From contig NZ_JBBYXL010000002.1 in NCBI RefSeq assembly GCF_039655865.1, positions 186,001 through 250,000 on the forward strand: 64,000 nt of DNA, read 5' to 3'. How positions within the stretch are numbered: the first letter of the stretch is position 1; every line of letters begins with the position of its first letter. A program made the translations under genes and the position numbers. Positions 9,144 to 18,471 of the stretch are shown in pieces. The notes under the pieces were generated by a model. It was not told where the DNA came from and did not search any database. It saw only the letters and a program-made list of their open reading frames with translations. This stretch comes from Prosthecobacter sp. SYSU 5D2 (GTDB lineage: Bacteria > Verrucomicrobiota > Verrucomicrobiia > Verrucomicrobiales > Verrucomicrobiaceae).

Positions 9144-10150
9144 TGAGCTGGATCCAACAAAACAAATTGCCTGCCGCCATTCTTGGTGTCTCAGCCGCAG
9201 GTGCCGCCGGTCTGGGCTTTATGCTCTTTTCCGCCTATTCAAGTTACACGACCAGCCTGGAGCAGTTTGATGCTACCAACGCCAGCCTGGCCTCGCTGAA
9301 AAGTGCCACGCTGCCCCCTTCACCTGAAAACCTGGCCATCAAGCAGGGCCTCGTCAAGGAGTTCACCGATGAAGCTGGCCGGCTTTCCCTGGTGCTCAAC
9401 ACCATGCAGTCTGAAACCCAGGCCAAGCCTACCACGGACACGGAGTTTCAGGCCAAGCTGAAGACCAAGATTGCGGATTCCCGCAAATACGCAGCAGACC
9501 GCCGCATGGGCCTCCCGGCCACCTATAACCTCACCTTCGACCGTTATACGGCTGAACTGCCAAAGTCCAACGAGGTCGCCACGGATCTTTCCGGTTACCT
9601 GGACGCGGTGGATGCCATCGTCAATGCCTTCGCCAATGCGGGTGTCCGGCAGGTGGAAATGCTGGAGCGTTCTGAACTGGATTCCGAAAAAAGCGAGGTC
9701 CAGCCCACCACCCGAGGGGCAGCCAAAAAAGGCCCTGCCCGTCCGGCCGTGGCTGCACCCAAGCTGACGGAGCGCCGCCAGGTGCGCGCCATCCTCACGC
9801 TTGACCAGGCTGCGCTTCAGCTTCTCATGAGCAATCTGGCCAGCCCTTCGGAAATGGCCTACTTCACCGTCGTCCGCCAGCTCCGCATTGAAAACGAACG
9901 CCAGGAAGGACCTCTCCGCTCGGAAGTTTTCATCCCCGTCGCCACGACTGGTGAAGTTGATGAAAACGGCGTTCCCATCCCAGTCCCGGTGGTGCCTGCG
10001 GTAGAGGGTACACCAGCCCAGGCCGTGGCCACAGTGGCGGCTCCGGTGGATGCCGTGGCCGTGCTGGGCAATGAGCGGCTACGCGTCTTCCTCGAAATTG
10101 ACCTCGTGTACTTCTTGAACGCTCAAACGGCCAGCGCTGCCACCCGGTGA
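9143..10150 (+). CDS. Amuc_1100-like bitopic membrane protein
   Basis: A 335-residue protein with a short cytoplasmic N-terminus (MSWIQQNKLPAAI), one transmembrane helix (about 10-32), a coiled-coil-like helix and a mixed alpha/beta periplasmic domain. This matches Akkermansia Amuc_1100 in size, in the N-terminal W..NK.PAA pattern before the membrane helix, and in the C-terminal strand ending in LVYFLNAQ (compare LVHFNQPK from memory). It takes the place of PilO in the operon: PilO proteins share the topology of one TM, a coiled coil and a ferredoxin-like fold. It probably pairs with the PilN-like half of the preceding protein in the inner membrane. A Pro/Ala/Val-rich segment lies at about 275-310. 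Homology is from remembered sequence and gene order. Confidence 0.8.
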   Translation: MSWIQQNKLPAAILGVSAAGAAGLGFMLFSAYSSYTTSLEQFDATNASLASLKSATLPPSPENLAIKQGLVKEFTDEAGRLSLVLNTMQSETQAKPTTDTEFQAKLKTKIADSRKYAADRRMGLPATYNLTFDRYTAELPKSNEVATDLSGYLDAVDAIVNAFANAGVRQVEMLERSELDSEKSEVQPTTRGAAKKGPARPAVAAPKLTERRQVRAILTLDQAALQLLMSNLASPSEMAYFTVVRQLRIENERQEGPLRSEVFIPVATTGEVDENGVPIPVPVVPAVEGTPAQAVATVAAPVDAVAVLGNERLRVFLEIDLVYFLNAQTASAATR

Positions 10151-10191
10151 AGACACCCGGCATCATCTCGTCACAACTTTAGATCAGCCAT

Positions 10192-11145
10192 ATGCAGAAC
10201 AGGAATGGGAAATATGAAAAAGTCCTTTTGGGCATCGCCGCGGTGATTGCCCTGGGGGTCGCGGGTTACCTTGTCTGGACCAGTCAAAGCTTTGGAGACA
10301 GGCTTGTGCGTCTTAACAGCTCTTCCAGGAACGATCCTGGGCAGCCTCCGACGGGCCTTGTCACGGCCACCGTCCAGCGCCTCAGCGAAAAAGCCCTCTG
10401 GGTTTCCCCCGTCAAGAAGGGCAAGCCTGTGCCGCTCAACAAGTCCATCCTTCTGGTTAAAAAAGGAGATGAGCTTTTCGACCTTCAGCTGGAGCAGCCG
10501 CAGTTCCGTCCACCCATGACCAACAAGTATCTGGTGGAAAACGACCTGCCGGACATCCTCTCGCCCAATGTGGGAGATCTGGATCCTGACGGTGACGGCT
10601 TCAGCAACCTGGAGGAGTTCAACAAGAACACCAGCCCCCGTGATCCCAAGGACCACCCTCCTTTCACAGACAAGCTGGTTCTGAAGCGCCGGATTACCTT
10701 CGACTATATCTTGAAGTTGAACAGCAGTTCATCCCCCTTCCAGATCCGCCGCCTGACTCCGGAACCCGCCAAAAGCGTCTTCGTTATTCCAGGTGCCGAC
10801 TTTGGGTTTGATCGCGGTGTTGAGCGCTTCAAGGCCATCAGCTTTGAAGCCAAGACCGTCGCCGACCCTACAGTGGGTGAGAAGGACGTGTCCGAGCTGA
10901 CCGTCCTGGACAAAGGCACTAACAAAGAGTTCAAGCTCATCAGAAATGAAGAAATGAACCTTGCCGAATACGAGGCTGAATTTGAATTCATCCTCGGTGA
11001 CCGGCCCACGCGCATCGTCAAGAAAGGTGATACCTTTCAGATTCCCGGCATCGGTACGACCTACCGCTTGCTGGAGATTGAAGAGACCAGTGCTGTCATC
11101 CAGCCGGTGGATGGCGGGGAACCCATTACAATCAACAAAGGATAA
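10192..11145 (+). CDS. Amuc_1099-like bitopic protein with Ca-binding-type loop
   Basis: The 317-residue protein has one N-terminal transmembrane helix (about 11-29) and a long periplasmic part. Around residues 123-137 it carries DLDPDGDGFSNLEEF, a thrombospondin type 3/dockerin-like acidic calcium-binding loop. Two beta-rich halves follow. The C-terminal half, with GDTFQIPGIGTTYRLLEIEE, resembles the beta-sandwich of pilotin-like or PilP-type linkers, though I cannot prove it. It occupies the Amuc_1099 position between the Amuc_1100-like gene and the secretin. PilP normally connects PilNO to PilQ, so an equivalent linking role is a reasonable inference. The gap upstream is 41 bases. Confidence 0.7.
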   Translation: MQNRNGKYEKVLLGIAAVIALGVAGYLVWTSQSFGDRLVRLNSSSRNDPGQPPTGLVTATVQRLSEKALWVSPVKKGKPVPLNKSILLVKKGDELFDLQLEQPQFRPPMTNKYLVENDLPDILSPNVGDLDPDGDGFSNLEEFNKNTSPRDPKDHPPFTDKLVLKRRITFDYILKLNSSSSPFQIRRLTPEPAKSVFVIPGADFGFDRGVERFKAISFEAKTVADPTVGEKDVSELTVLDKGTNKEFKLIRNEEMNLAEYEAEFEFILGDRPTRIVKKGDTFQIPGIGTTYRLLEIEETSAVIQPVDGGEPITINKG

Positions 11146-11239
11146 TTTATTCAGCCCAACCAAAAAAATCTCGCCAGACGCACGCAAATCCTGATAAACA
11201 GCTCGGCTCATTGTTAATTTTGTCAAATCGCACCCTTCT

Positions 11240-13789
11240 ATGATGCACCTCTCCCGAATGAAGAAAAACCAAATTGCCCTCATGGTTGCTCTTGCAGCTC
11301 CCATGGTCGCCACGCCCGCCGTTGCCGGCGAGGGTGGTATCGTCAGTGTCCCCGGCATCGCAGAACGGGAAATCGCCCGTCGTGCTGCACGCGTGGAAGA
11401 TGCCAGGCAGGCCATGGAAAAAGGCGACGAGCTTTACGGCAAAGGTGAGTATGAAGCCGCGTTGGCCCAATACCGTGCTGCCAAGGACATTCTGGACCAG
11501 TTGCCAAACGCTCCTTTCATTCAGGACTGGCGGAATCTGGCCAATCTCAAGTTTGCTGACTGTGCCATCGTCGTTGCCCGTGAGAAGGCCAAGATCGGCG
11601 ATTACGTCGCCGCCCGAAAGCTGATCGAAGAAGCCCAGCTTGCCGTTCCTGACCATCGCGCCGCACGCATCTTCGCCAAGCATCTGGATGATCCGGACCG
11701 CTGGCCGCCTGCCTTGACCCCGCAGCACGTGGAGAACGTCAGCAAAGTGACCAAGCAGCTCCACCTCGGCCACAGCGCCATGGAAATCGGCGATTACGAC
11801 AAGGCAAACCTCATGTTTGAGGAAGCCCTCCGCATTGACCCTTACAACTCCGCTGCACGCCTGGGCATGCAGAAGACTGAGCAGAAGCGCAGTGAATATT
11901 TTGAGACTGCGCGTGACCACCAGCGTTCCCGCATGCTGAACATGGTTAACGAAGCCTGGGAGCACAAGCCGCCAGTTCGTGGTCTGGTCATTGATCCAAT
12001 GGACACGGGCGGTGTCGAACCCACCGTCTATCTGACCCGCAAGATGCAGGAAATCGTTTTCCCGAGCGTCCAGTTTGCCGGTGCCAGCATCGAAGAAGCT
12101 GTTGAGTTCCTTCGTGTCAAAAGCCGCGACCTTGACCTGGTGGAAACCGATCCAACCAAAAAAGGTGTGAACATCATTCTCAAGGCCGGCGATGCCCCTG
12201 TCACCGCCTCCATCAGCCTTGACCTGAAGGATGTGCCCATGGTGGAAGCCCTCCGCTACGTCACTGAACTTGCCGGCATGAAGTATAAGGTGGAGCCTTT
12301 TGCAGTGCTCATCGTGCCAGGTTCTGAAACGACGGTGGAGCAGTTCACCCGCATCTACAAAGTCGGTCCGGACTTCCTCACCCTTGGCGGCTCTGGTGGC
12401 GGTGATGCAGCGCCAGCTGCCTCTGCGGATCCCTTCGCCACGGGTGCAACGGCACCCTCCACGGGCCTTGGCACCCGCATGACGGCCATCGAGATCCTGA
12501 AATCCCAGGGCATTGCCTTCCCTGAAGGTGCCTCCGCTGTCTTCAACCGGGTTTCCTCCCAGCTGATCGTCAAAAACACCCAGCCAAACCTTGATCTGGT
12601 TGAAGCCTTTGTCGAAGCCACCCGCAATGAAGGTCCGAAGCAGATCTACATCACCTCCAAGTTTGTGGAAGTGTCCCAGAAAAACACCGATGAACTCGGC
12701 TTTGACTGGCTGCTTGGCACCATCGGACGCGGCAACGACGTCCAGGGCGGCGGCGGCACTGACGGTAACTCCGGCGTCAGTTCCACCACGATTGCTTACC
12801 CCTCTGCTGTTGCCAGCATTCTGCCTGGAGCTGGTAATGCGCTCGCCGGCGGCGTGGCTCCCATCAGCCGCAGCCTCCGCACGGGTGGTAATGCCATCAG
12901 CGGCAATGCGATTGACTCCCTCATCAATGGCACTCCTGCTGTATCTGAAGCTCCTGGCGTTCTTAGTGTCGCAGGTGTTCTAACCGATCCTCAGTTCGCT
13001 CTCGTCATCCGGGCCATGTCCCAGCGCAAAGGCGTGGATCTCATGAGCGCCCCGAGCGTCACGGCCAAGCATACTCAGCGGGCCACGGTTGAAGTCGTTC
13101 GCGAATTCATCTACCCGACCGAGTTTGACCCACCGCAGATCCCAACCAACGTCGGTGCCATCCAGGGCGGCGGCGGCGGCGGCGGCGGTTCCATTCCCGT
13201 CACCCCAACCACTCCTACCGCTTTTGAAATGCGCCAGGTGGGTGTTCGCATGGAAGTGGAACCTTCCGTCGGTGCCGACGGTTATACCATTGATCTTCAG
13301 CTCAATCCTGAAGTGACGGAGTTCGACGGATTCATCAACTACGGCAGCCCTATCAACAGCGTCAACCCTGGCAGCCCTGCGTCACAATTTCTTGACCTAA
13401 TTACGGGCCTCGTCACAACCACTGCCGCCGTTCCTCCTAGCACAGTCGAACTCACTCCGAACATCATCAACCAGCCTGTGTTCTCCGTCCGCCGCGTCAC
13501 GACCAACGTGACCATCTGGGACGGCCAGACGGTGGTGCTGGGCGGTCTGATCCGCGAGGACGTGCAAGATGTGGAAGACAAGATTCCTGTGCTGGGTGAC
13601 CTGCCCTTCATCGGCCGTCTGTTCAAGTCCACCGTGGAAGATCACTTCAAGCGCAACCTGATGATCTTTGTGACTGCCAAGCAGATTGACCCTGCCGGCC
13701 AGCCCATCAACCCGAACCTTTCCACCAGTGGCGGTGCCTCCGCAGGTGCTGAGGCCTCCAATCTGCTGCTGCCTCCTGTTGGCAACTGA
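11240..13789 (+). CDS. pilQ: Type IV pilus-type secretin PilQ (Amuc_1098-like)
   Basis: An 849-residue outer-membrane secretin precursor. Signal peptide cleavage lies near TPAVAG (about residue 30). Two TPR-like segments follow (about 55-110 and 170-215), then an N0/STN-like domain near 270-360 (FPSVQFAGASIEEAVEFLRV), an N1-type domain near 411-460 and the secretin pore domain from about 467. The conserved C-terminal signature is visible: TNVTIWDGQTVVLGGLIRED, PVLGDLPFIGRLF and NLMIFVTAKQI. A run of eight glycines lies in the pore domain near residue 645. Start candidates are ATGs at 11240, 11243 and 11258. The TPR insertion is unusual for proteobacterial PilQ. It would provide the outer-membrane channel for the operon's pilus-like machine. 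Confidence 0.88.
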   Translation: MMHLSRMKKNQIALMVALAAPMVATPAVAGEGGIVSVPGIAEREIARRAARVEDARQAMEKGDELYGKGEYEAALAQYRAAKDILDQLPNAPFIQDWRNLANLKFADCAIVVAREKAKIGDYVAARKLIEEAQLAVPDHRAARIFAKHLDDPDRWPPALTPQHVENVSKVTKQLHLGHSAMEIGDYDKANLMFEEALRIDPYNSAARLGMQKTEQKRSEYFETARDHQRSRMLNMVNEAWEHKPPVRGLVIDPMDTGGVEPTVYLTRKMQEIVFPSVQFAGASIEEAVEFLRVKSRDLDLVETDPTKKGVNIILKAGDAPVTASISLDLKDVPMVEALRYVTELAGMKYKVEPFAVLIVPGSETTVEQFTRIYKVGPDFLTLGGSGGGDAAPAASADPFATGATAPSTGLGTRMTAIEILKSQGIAFPEGASAVFNRVSSQLIVKNTQPNLDLVEAFVEATRNEGPKQIYITSKFVEVSQKNTDELGFDWLLGTIGRGNDVQGGGGTDGNSGVSSTTIAYPSAVASILPGAGNALAGGVAPISRSLRTGGNAISGNAIDSLINGTPAVSEAPGVLSVAGVLTDPQFALVIRAMSQRKGVDLMSAPSVTAKHTQRATVEVVREFIYPTEFDPPQIPTNVGAIQGGGGGGGGSIPVTPTTPTAFEMRQVGVRMEVEPSVGADGYTIDLQLNPEVTEFDGFINYGSPINSVNPGSPASQFLDLITGLVTTTAAVPPSTVELTPNIINQPVFSVRRVTTNVTIWDGQTVVLGGLIREDVQDVEDKIPVLGDLPFIGRLFKSTVEDHFKRNLMIFVTAKQIDPAGQPINPNLSTSGGASAGAEASNLLLPPVGN

Positions 13790-13820
13790 TCTGGCACTCA
13801 TCTGAAAGTATGTTCTGCCG

Positions 13821-13857
13821 CAGGCAGGTGGTCCTTGATCACCTGCCTGTGTGCTTT
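13821..13857 (+). terminator. Intrinsic terminator of the pilus-like operon
   Basis: A perfect 10-bp stem (caggcaggtg/cacctgcctg) with a 9-base loop is followed by tgtgctttt. It separates pilQ from coaE. Confidence 0.7.
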
Positions 13858-13876
13858 TAAAATAAAAGACCGGTTC

Positions 13877-14491
13877 ATGAAATCCTGGATCATCACAGGC
13901 GGCGTCGCCTGCGGCAAAAGTCTGGTCACAGAGCTGCTGGCCACGCATCTCCTGAAGGACAGGTCCCGCGTCTTTTCCTCTGATGGTACGGTCCAGGAAC
14001 TGCTTGATACCCCGGAAATCACTACCCAACTGGTCCGGCATTTTGGTGAATCCGCCGTTGTGCACCAGCAAGGCCGCATCCTGGCCAGCCGCGAAGTCTT
14101 GCGTGCAGAGGTGTTCGCAGACCCGGAGAGAAGAAAAATTCTTGAGCAGATTCTGCACCCCAGAGTCCTGAAAAGCCTGGAGCAGGCCCGGGAAGCCCAG
14201 GCGGAAATGGGGGTAAATCTTTTCCTTGCGGAGGTGCCTCTGCACTATGAGATTGGTTCCACAGTTTCAGCGGATCTGATCATCGTTGTGGCGTCTAGCC
14301 CGGAAGTTCAGAAAAGGCGGATGATGGATCGTCGAGGTCTCGACGAATCAATGATCGAAAAGATGTTGAGGGCTCAGTGGCCCATCGAAGCCAAAGTTGA
14401 GAGAGCAGATGTGGTCATCTGGAATGATGGTGACCGCAGCGCTCTTGAGGCTCAAGTGCTGACACTGGTAAGACAGCACTGGCAAGCATGA
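13877..14491 (+). CDS. coaE: Dephospho-CoA kinase
   Basis: A 204-residue P-loop kinase that phosphorylates dephospho-CoA in the last step of coenzyme A synthesis. The Walker A motif GGVACGKS lies at residues 8-15, immediately after the start at 13877. Later landmarks are LHPRVL, EVPLHYEIG (the family's EVPLLFE segment) and IIVVASSPEVQKRRMMDR (the family's lid region). The length is normal. The upstream ATG at 13835 would add residues of no family character. Its stop overlaps the rho start (ATGA), so coaE, rho and the RNase D gene are probably translated from one message. Confidence 0.9.
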   Translation: MKSWIITGGVACGKSLVTELLATHLLKDRSRVFSSDGTVQELLDTPEITTQLVRHFGESAVVHQQGRILASREVLRAEVFADPERRKILEQILHPRVLKSLEQAREAQAEMGVNLFLAEVPLHYEIGSTVSADLIIVVASSPEVQKRRMMDRRGLDESMIEKMLRAQWPIEAKVERADVVIWNDGDRSALEAQVLTLVRQHWQA

Positions 14492-15960
14492 ATCCAACCG
14501 ACTCCTCCGAGACCTCCACAGAGGTCCTATCTCCCGCATCTGACGCAGCGCCTGCGGAAGTCTCTGAAGCACCGGGCCTGCCCGCACCGCAGCCTTCCCC
14601 GGATTCTGCGCCCGATAACGATGCCCCCGCAGTGCCTGCCTCTGATTCCCAGGGCAAGCCGGAAAAGCCTTCCGCTCCCGTCGCCGAGCCTCCGTTCCCG
14701 GAGGAGATCTCCCTCAACGACCTTCAGGAAGCCTCCCTCGCTGACATCCAGTCCCTGGCTGAAAAGGTGGGTTTCCGCATGAATGCCAGCCGGTCCAAGC
14801 ACCAGCTCATCTATGATCTTCTCGCCTGGATGGCGGACCACCGCACCCGCGTGAAGGTGGATGGCATCCTGGAAATCGGCTCCGATAACTTTGGCCTCAT
14901 CCGTTATCCGAAGTACAGCTTTGCCCCGTTGCCTGAGGATGTTTTCATCCCGCTTTTTCTTGTCCGTAAATTTAATCTTCGCCCCGGCAACCGCATCACC
15001 GGCTTTGCCCGTGCACCGAAGGACCGGGACAAATACCTGGCCATTGACCGTATCACCGAGGTGGACGGTGTCTCTATTGATACCTGGGAGCCGCCAGTCC
15101 ATTTCGACAAACTGACCGCCATGTTCCCCAATGAGCGGATCATCCTGGAGATGCCTCGCCCCTGTGCCGCCTCCGTGCGCATCATGGATCTCATCGCCCC
15201 CCTGGGCAAAGGCCAGCGCGGTTTGATCAATGCGTCTCCAAGGTCCGGCAAAACTGTCCTCCTCAAGGACATCGCCAAATCCATCGTTCATAACCACAAG
15301 GAAATCTCCCTCATCATCCTCCTCCTGGATGAGCGCCCGGAAGAAGTCACCGATTTCGAAGAATCCGTCAGCGGCTGTGAGATCTACAGCTCCACCTTTG
15401 ACGAAAGCCCCAAGCGCCACAGCCAGCTGGCTGAGCTCGTCCGCGAGCGCGCCTGCCGCCTCGTGGAGTCGGGCAAAGATGTGGTCATCCTCCTGGATTC
15501 CCTCACCCGCCTCGCACGCGGTTACAACAGCCTCGGCGGCGGCAAAGGCCGCACCATGTCCGGCGGGATGGACTCCAAGGCCATGGTCAAGCCAAAGAAA
15601 TTCTTCGGGGCCGCCCGCAATGTGGAAGAAGGCGGCAGCCTCACCATCATCGCCACCGCCCTCATCGAGACGGAAAACCGCATGGACGACCTCATCTTTG
15701 AGGAGTTCAAAGGCACCGGCAACATGGAGGCCACCCTGGACCGTGAAATTTCCGAGCGCCGTATCTTCCCGGCGCTTCATGTGCTGAAATCCGGCACCCG
15801 CCGGGATGACCTCCTCTACCACCCGGATGAGTTCAAGCGCGTCTCCGCCATCCGCAAGCAGCTGGCCCAGGTGCCCGCCGTGGAGGCTCTCGAGCTGCTG
15901 CTGCGCAACATCGCCCGCACCAGCAACAACGCTGAAATTTTGCTCACGGGTCTCAAATGA
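14488..15960 (+). CDS. rho: Transcription termination factor Rho
   Basis: The 490-residue hexameric RNA helicase releases transcripts at Rho-dependent terminators. Residues 1 to about 72 form a Pro/Ser/Ala/Glu-rich, probably disordered extension absent from E. coli Rho. A Rho_N helical domain follows (about 75-115), then the RNA-binding CSD and the ATPase core. The Walker A region reads [12 protein letters not shown] near 245-256, where E. coli has [32 protein letters not shown] and [15 protein letters not shown] are conserved. The P-loop changes fall next to residues involved in bicyclomycin binding in E. coli. It overlaps both coaE and the RNase D gene by 4 bases. Confidence 0.95.
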   Translation: MNPTDSSETSTEVLSPASDAAPAEVSEAPGLPAPQPSPDSAPDNDAPAVPASDSQGKPEKPSAPVAEPPFPEEISLNDLQEASLADIQSLAEKVGFRMNASRSKHQLIYDLLAWMADHRTRVKVDGILEIGSDNFGLIRYPKYSFAPLPEDVFIPLFLVRKFNLRPGNRITGFARAPKDRDKYLAIDRITEVDGVSIDTWEPPVHFDKLTAMFPNERIILEMPRPCAASVRIMDLIAPLGKGQRGLINASPRSGKTVLLKDIAKSIVHNHKEISLIILLLDERPEEVTDFEESVSGCEIYSSTFDESPKRHSQLAELVRERACRLVESGKDVVILLDSLTRLARGYNSLGGGKGRTMSGGMDSKAMVKPKKFFGAARNVEEGGSLTIIATALIETENRMDDLIFEEFKGTGNMEATLDREISERRIFPALHVLKSGTRRDDLLYHPDEFKRVSAIRKQLAQVPAVEALELLLRNIARTSNNAEILLTGLK

Positions 15961-17123
15961 GTGACGTCGTCCCTCCTCTCATCCCCCCGGCCATCGTGCC
16001 CGGCGATTACGTCTTTATTGACCAGCCGGAGCATCTTCAGCAGTGGCTCATCGAGACAGAAGCCCACATGCAGGCCACCGGTGAGAACCGCTGCTGCCTG
16101 GATACGGAGGCGGATTCCCTCCATCATTACCACGAAAAGCTCTGCCTCCTCCAGGTCGCCTGCGCAGGCCGCTTCGCCCTCGTAGATCCCCTCGCCATCG
16201 AGGATATCTCCGGCCTCCTCGCTCTCCTGGACCGGCATGAGCTCTGGTTCCACGGCTCGGATTATGACCTCACCATGCTCCGCCGTACTTATGGCTGGGC
16301 GCCGCGCGTCGTCCGGGATACGCAGATCGCCGCCCGCCTGGTTGGCTTCCGCCAGTTTGGCCTCGCCGCGCTCATCCATTCCATGTTCGGCCTCCAGCTT
16401 TCCAAAGCCTCCCAAAAGGCCGACTGGAGCCGCCGCCCCCTCCCGGAGCACATGCTCTCCTACGCCGTGGATGACGTCCGTTACCTCATCCCCCTGGCTG
16501 ATTACCTCATGAAGCTCTTGCGCGAGAAGGGCAGGGAAGCCTGGTTCGAGCAGAGCTGCGCCGGTCTGCAGGTGGATGTCGCCGCCCGCAGCATCGCGCC
16601 GAAGGAAGACCCCTGGCGCGTCCAGGGCAGCGGCCGTCTTCATTCCAAAGGTCTTGCCATTCTCAAAGCCATGTGGGACTGGCGGGAGGCCATCGCCATG
16701 GAGCGGGACATCCCTTGCTACCGGATCATGTCCAACAAGCAGATGGTCAGCTACGCCGAGACCTTCGAGGTCGGCGGCGTCATGAATCCTCCCGGCGGCT
16801 GGCGCCCGCGCTGGAAAAAAGAATTCCACGATCTCATCGCTGATGTCTTCCGTGCTGGCCAGTCCGCCTGGCCTCAGCGTGTCAAAAAGGCCAAAGCCCG
16901 CCTCAGCGATACCCAGCGCGACCAGATTGACCGCCTCTGCGCCCTCCGCGACACCATCGCTGGCAGCCTTGATATCGAAAGCAGCCTCCTCGGCTCCCGC
17001 AGCACCCTGGAAGAAGTCGTCGCTGACGGAGCCGGTCTGGATGCCCTCATGGCCTGGCAGCGGGAACTTCTGAAGGAGCCCCTGGAAAGCGTGCTCCAGC
17101 AGCCTCAAACCGTCGCTGCCTGA
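15957..17123 (+). CDS. rnd: Ribonuclease D
   Basis: A 388-residue 3'-5' exoribonuclease of the DEDD type that trims tRNA and other structured RNA precursors. The first catalytic motif is CLDTEADSLHHYHEKLCLLQ (DxE). FHGSDYDLTML supplies the second Asp, and SYAVDDVRYLIPLADYL the ExoIII residues. The C-terminal half contains a region consistent with HRDC domains (LHSKGLAILKAMWDWREAIA). Length and layout match RNase D. It starts inside the rho stop codon (ATGA), which argues for coupled translation. The C-terminus ends about 40 bases before the convergent purD stop. Confidence 0.9.
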   Translation: MSDVVPPLIPPAIVPGDYVFIDQPEHLQQWLIETEAHMQATGENRCCLDTEADSLHHYHEKLCLLQVACAGRFALVDPLAIEDISGLLALLDRHELWFHGSDYDLTMLRRTYGWAPRVVRDTQIAARLVGFRQFGLAALIHSMFGLQLSKASQKADWSRRPLPEHMLSYAVDDVRYLIPLADYLMKLLREKGREAWFEQSCAGLQVDVAARSIAPKEDPWRVQGSGRLHSKGLAILKAMWDWREAIAMERDIPCYRIMSNKQMVSYAETFEVGGVMNPPGGWRPRWKKEFHDLIADVFRAGQSAWPQRVKKAKARLSDTQRDQIDRLCALRDTIAGSLDIESSLLGSRSTLEEVVADGAGLDALMAWQRELLKEPLESVLQQPQTVAA

Positions 17124-17164
17124 CCGGTCAAGACAGGGACCTGGCAAGTCCCTCTCCTTGAAAC

Positions 17165-18415
17165 TCACTCAAAGTGCATCGTGCCGATGTCCCCGCGCCG
17201 TTGCAAGCCGTCAAAGTTTACCTTCTGGGATTCCGCATAAGCCTTGTCCCGCGCGGCTTCCCGCGTGCTGCCCTGCGCCACCACCGCCAGCACCCGGCCG
17301 CCGTTGGTTTCAAACTGGCCCGACTCATTTTTCCGCGTCCCGCAGTGGTACACGCGCGCACCTTCCACCGCCTCCAGTCCGGAGATCACATCCCCGCTCC
17401 GGGATGAAACCGGATACCCGGCCGAAGCTGAGATCAGGCAGATGCTCCAGCCTTCGGCAAACTGGATCAGCTCCGGTTTCAGCGTCCCCTTCGCCGCCTC
17501 AAAGACATAATTGGCAAAGTCGCCCCTCAGCATCGGCATGACCGCCTCGGCCTCAGGATCACCAAAGCGGCAGTTAAATTCCAGCATCTGCGGCCCTGTC
17601 GGCGTCAGCATGATGCCAAAGTAAAGGAAGCCACGATACTTCAGCCCGTCCTTCTGCAGCCCTTCCACCGTCACCTTGACCATCTCGTTTTCGATCTGGG
17701 TCATCAGCTCTGGCGTGGCCAGTTCCCGGCCAGCCACCGCGCCCATGCCGCCTGTGTTTGGCCCTTCGTCATTGTCGCGGATGCGCTTGTAGTCGCGAGC
17801 CGGCATCAGGATCTGGTACTGGTCATCACACACGGAGACAAAAATGCTGATCTCCGGGCCGGACAGGCATTGCTCAATGAGAAGGTCTCCTGCGCCGAAG
17901 ATGCGCTTCTCCATCACATCTTCAATGAAGGCCTCCGCCTCCGTCCTGTCCGGGCACACTGCCACGCCCTTGCCCGCCGCCAGACCGTCAAATTTCAGCA
18001 CAATGGGAAACCGGTTCAGCGCCGCCTTGGCCTCCGCTGCCGTGGTCGCCACCGTAAAGTCCGCCGTCGGGATGCCGTGCCGTTGCAGAAACCGCTTCGC
18101 GAAAATCTTCGAGGCTTCCAGTTGCGCCGCTTCTTTGAACGGTCCCCAGCATGGGATGCCCGCCTCTGCGCACAGGTTCGCAAGGCCCCGGTCCTTCACC
18201 AGCCACGCCTCCTCTCCCGCCACACACAAGTCTATAGCATTCTCCTGCATCCAGGTCATCAGCTCCGGCAGGCCCGGCACATCCACCCGCGTCGCCAGCG
18301 TCGCGATGGCATCACTGCCCGGATACGCATACAGCTCATGCTTCTGCGGAGATTCGCTCAATGCGGTAATCAGGGCGTGTTCACGCCCGCCTTTGCCAGT
18401 AACCAGGATCTTCAT
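17165..18415 (-). CDS. purD: Phosphoribosylamine-glycine ligase
   Basis: A 416-residue ATP-grasp enzyme that makes glycinamide ribonucleotide from phosphoribosylamine, glycine and ATP in purine biosynthesis. It begins MKILVTGKGGREHAL, an N-terminal fingerprint of PurD (usually GGGGREHA). The ATP-grasp core shows PIVLKFDGLAAGKGV, IEQCLSGPEISIFV, NTGGMGA and MLEFNCRFGDPEAE, where the Glu/Asn ligate magnesium. Length is normal. It ends 41 bases from the convergent RNase D gene. A glutaredoxin-like gene lies 56 bases upstream on the same strand. Confidence 0.95.
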   Translation of the reverse strand: MKILVTGKGGREHALITALSESPQKHELYAYPGSDAIATLATRVDVPGLPELMTWMQENAIDLCVAGEEAWLVKDRGLANLCAEAGIPCWGPFKEAAQLEASKIFAKRFLQRHGIPTADFTVATTAAEAKAALNRFPIVLKFDGLAAGKGVAVCPDRTEAEAFIEDVMEKRIFGAGDLLIEQCLSGPEISIFVSVCDDQYQILMPARDYKRIRDNDEGPNTGGMGAVAGRELATPELMTQIENEMVKVTVEGLQKDGLKYRGFLYFGIMLTPTGPQMLEFNCRFGDPEAEAVMPMLRGDFANYVFEAAKGTLKPELIQFAEGWSICLISASAGYPVSSRSGDVISGLEAVEGARVYHCGTRKNESGQFETNGGRVLAVVAQGSTREAARDKAYAESQKVNFDGLQRRGDIGTMHFE

Positions 18416-18471
18416 GGGGCGGGATGCATAGCGCGCCAGCGGCGCTAGGCAACCCTGGAAAAGTCCGCCCT

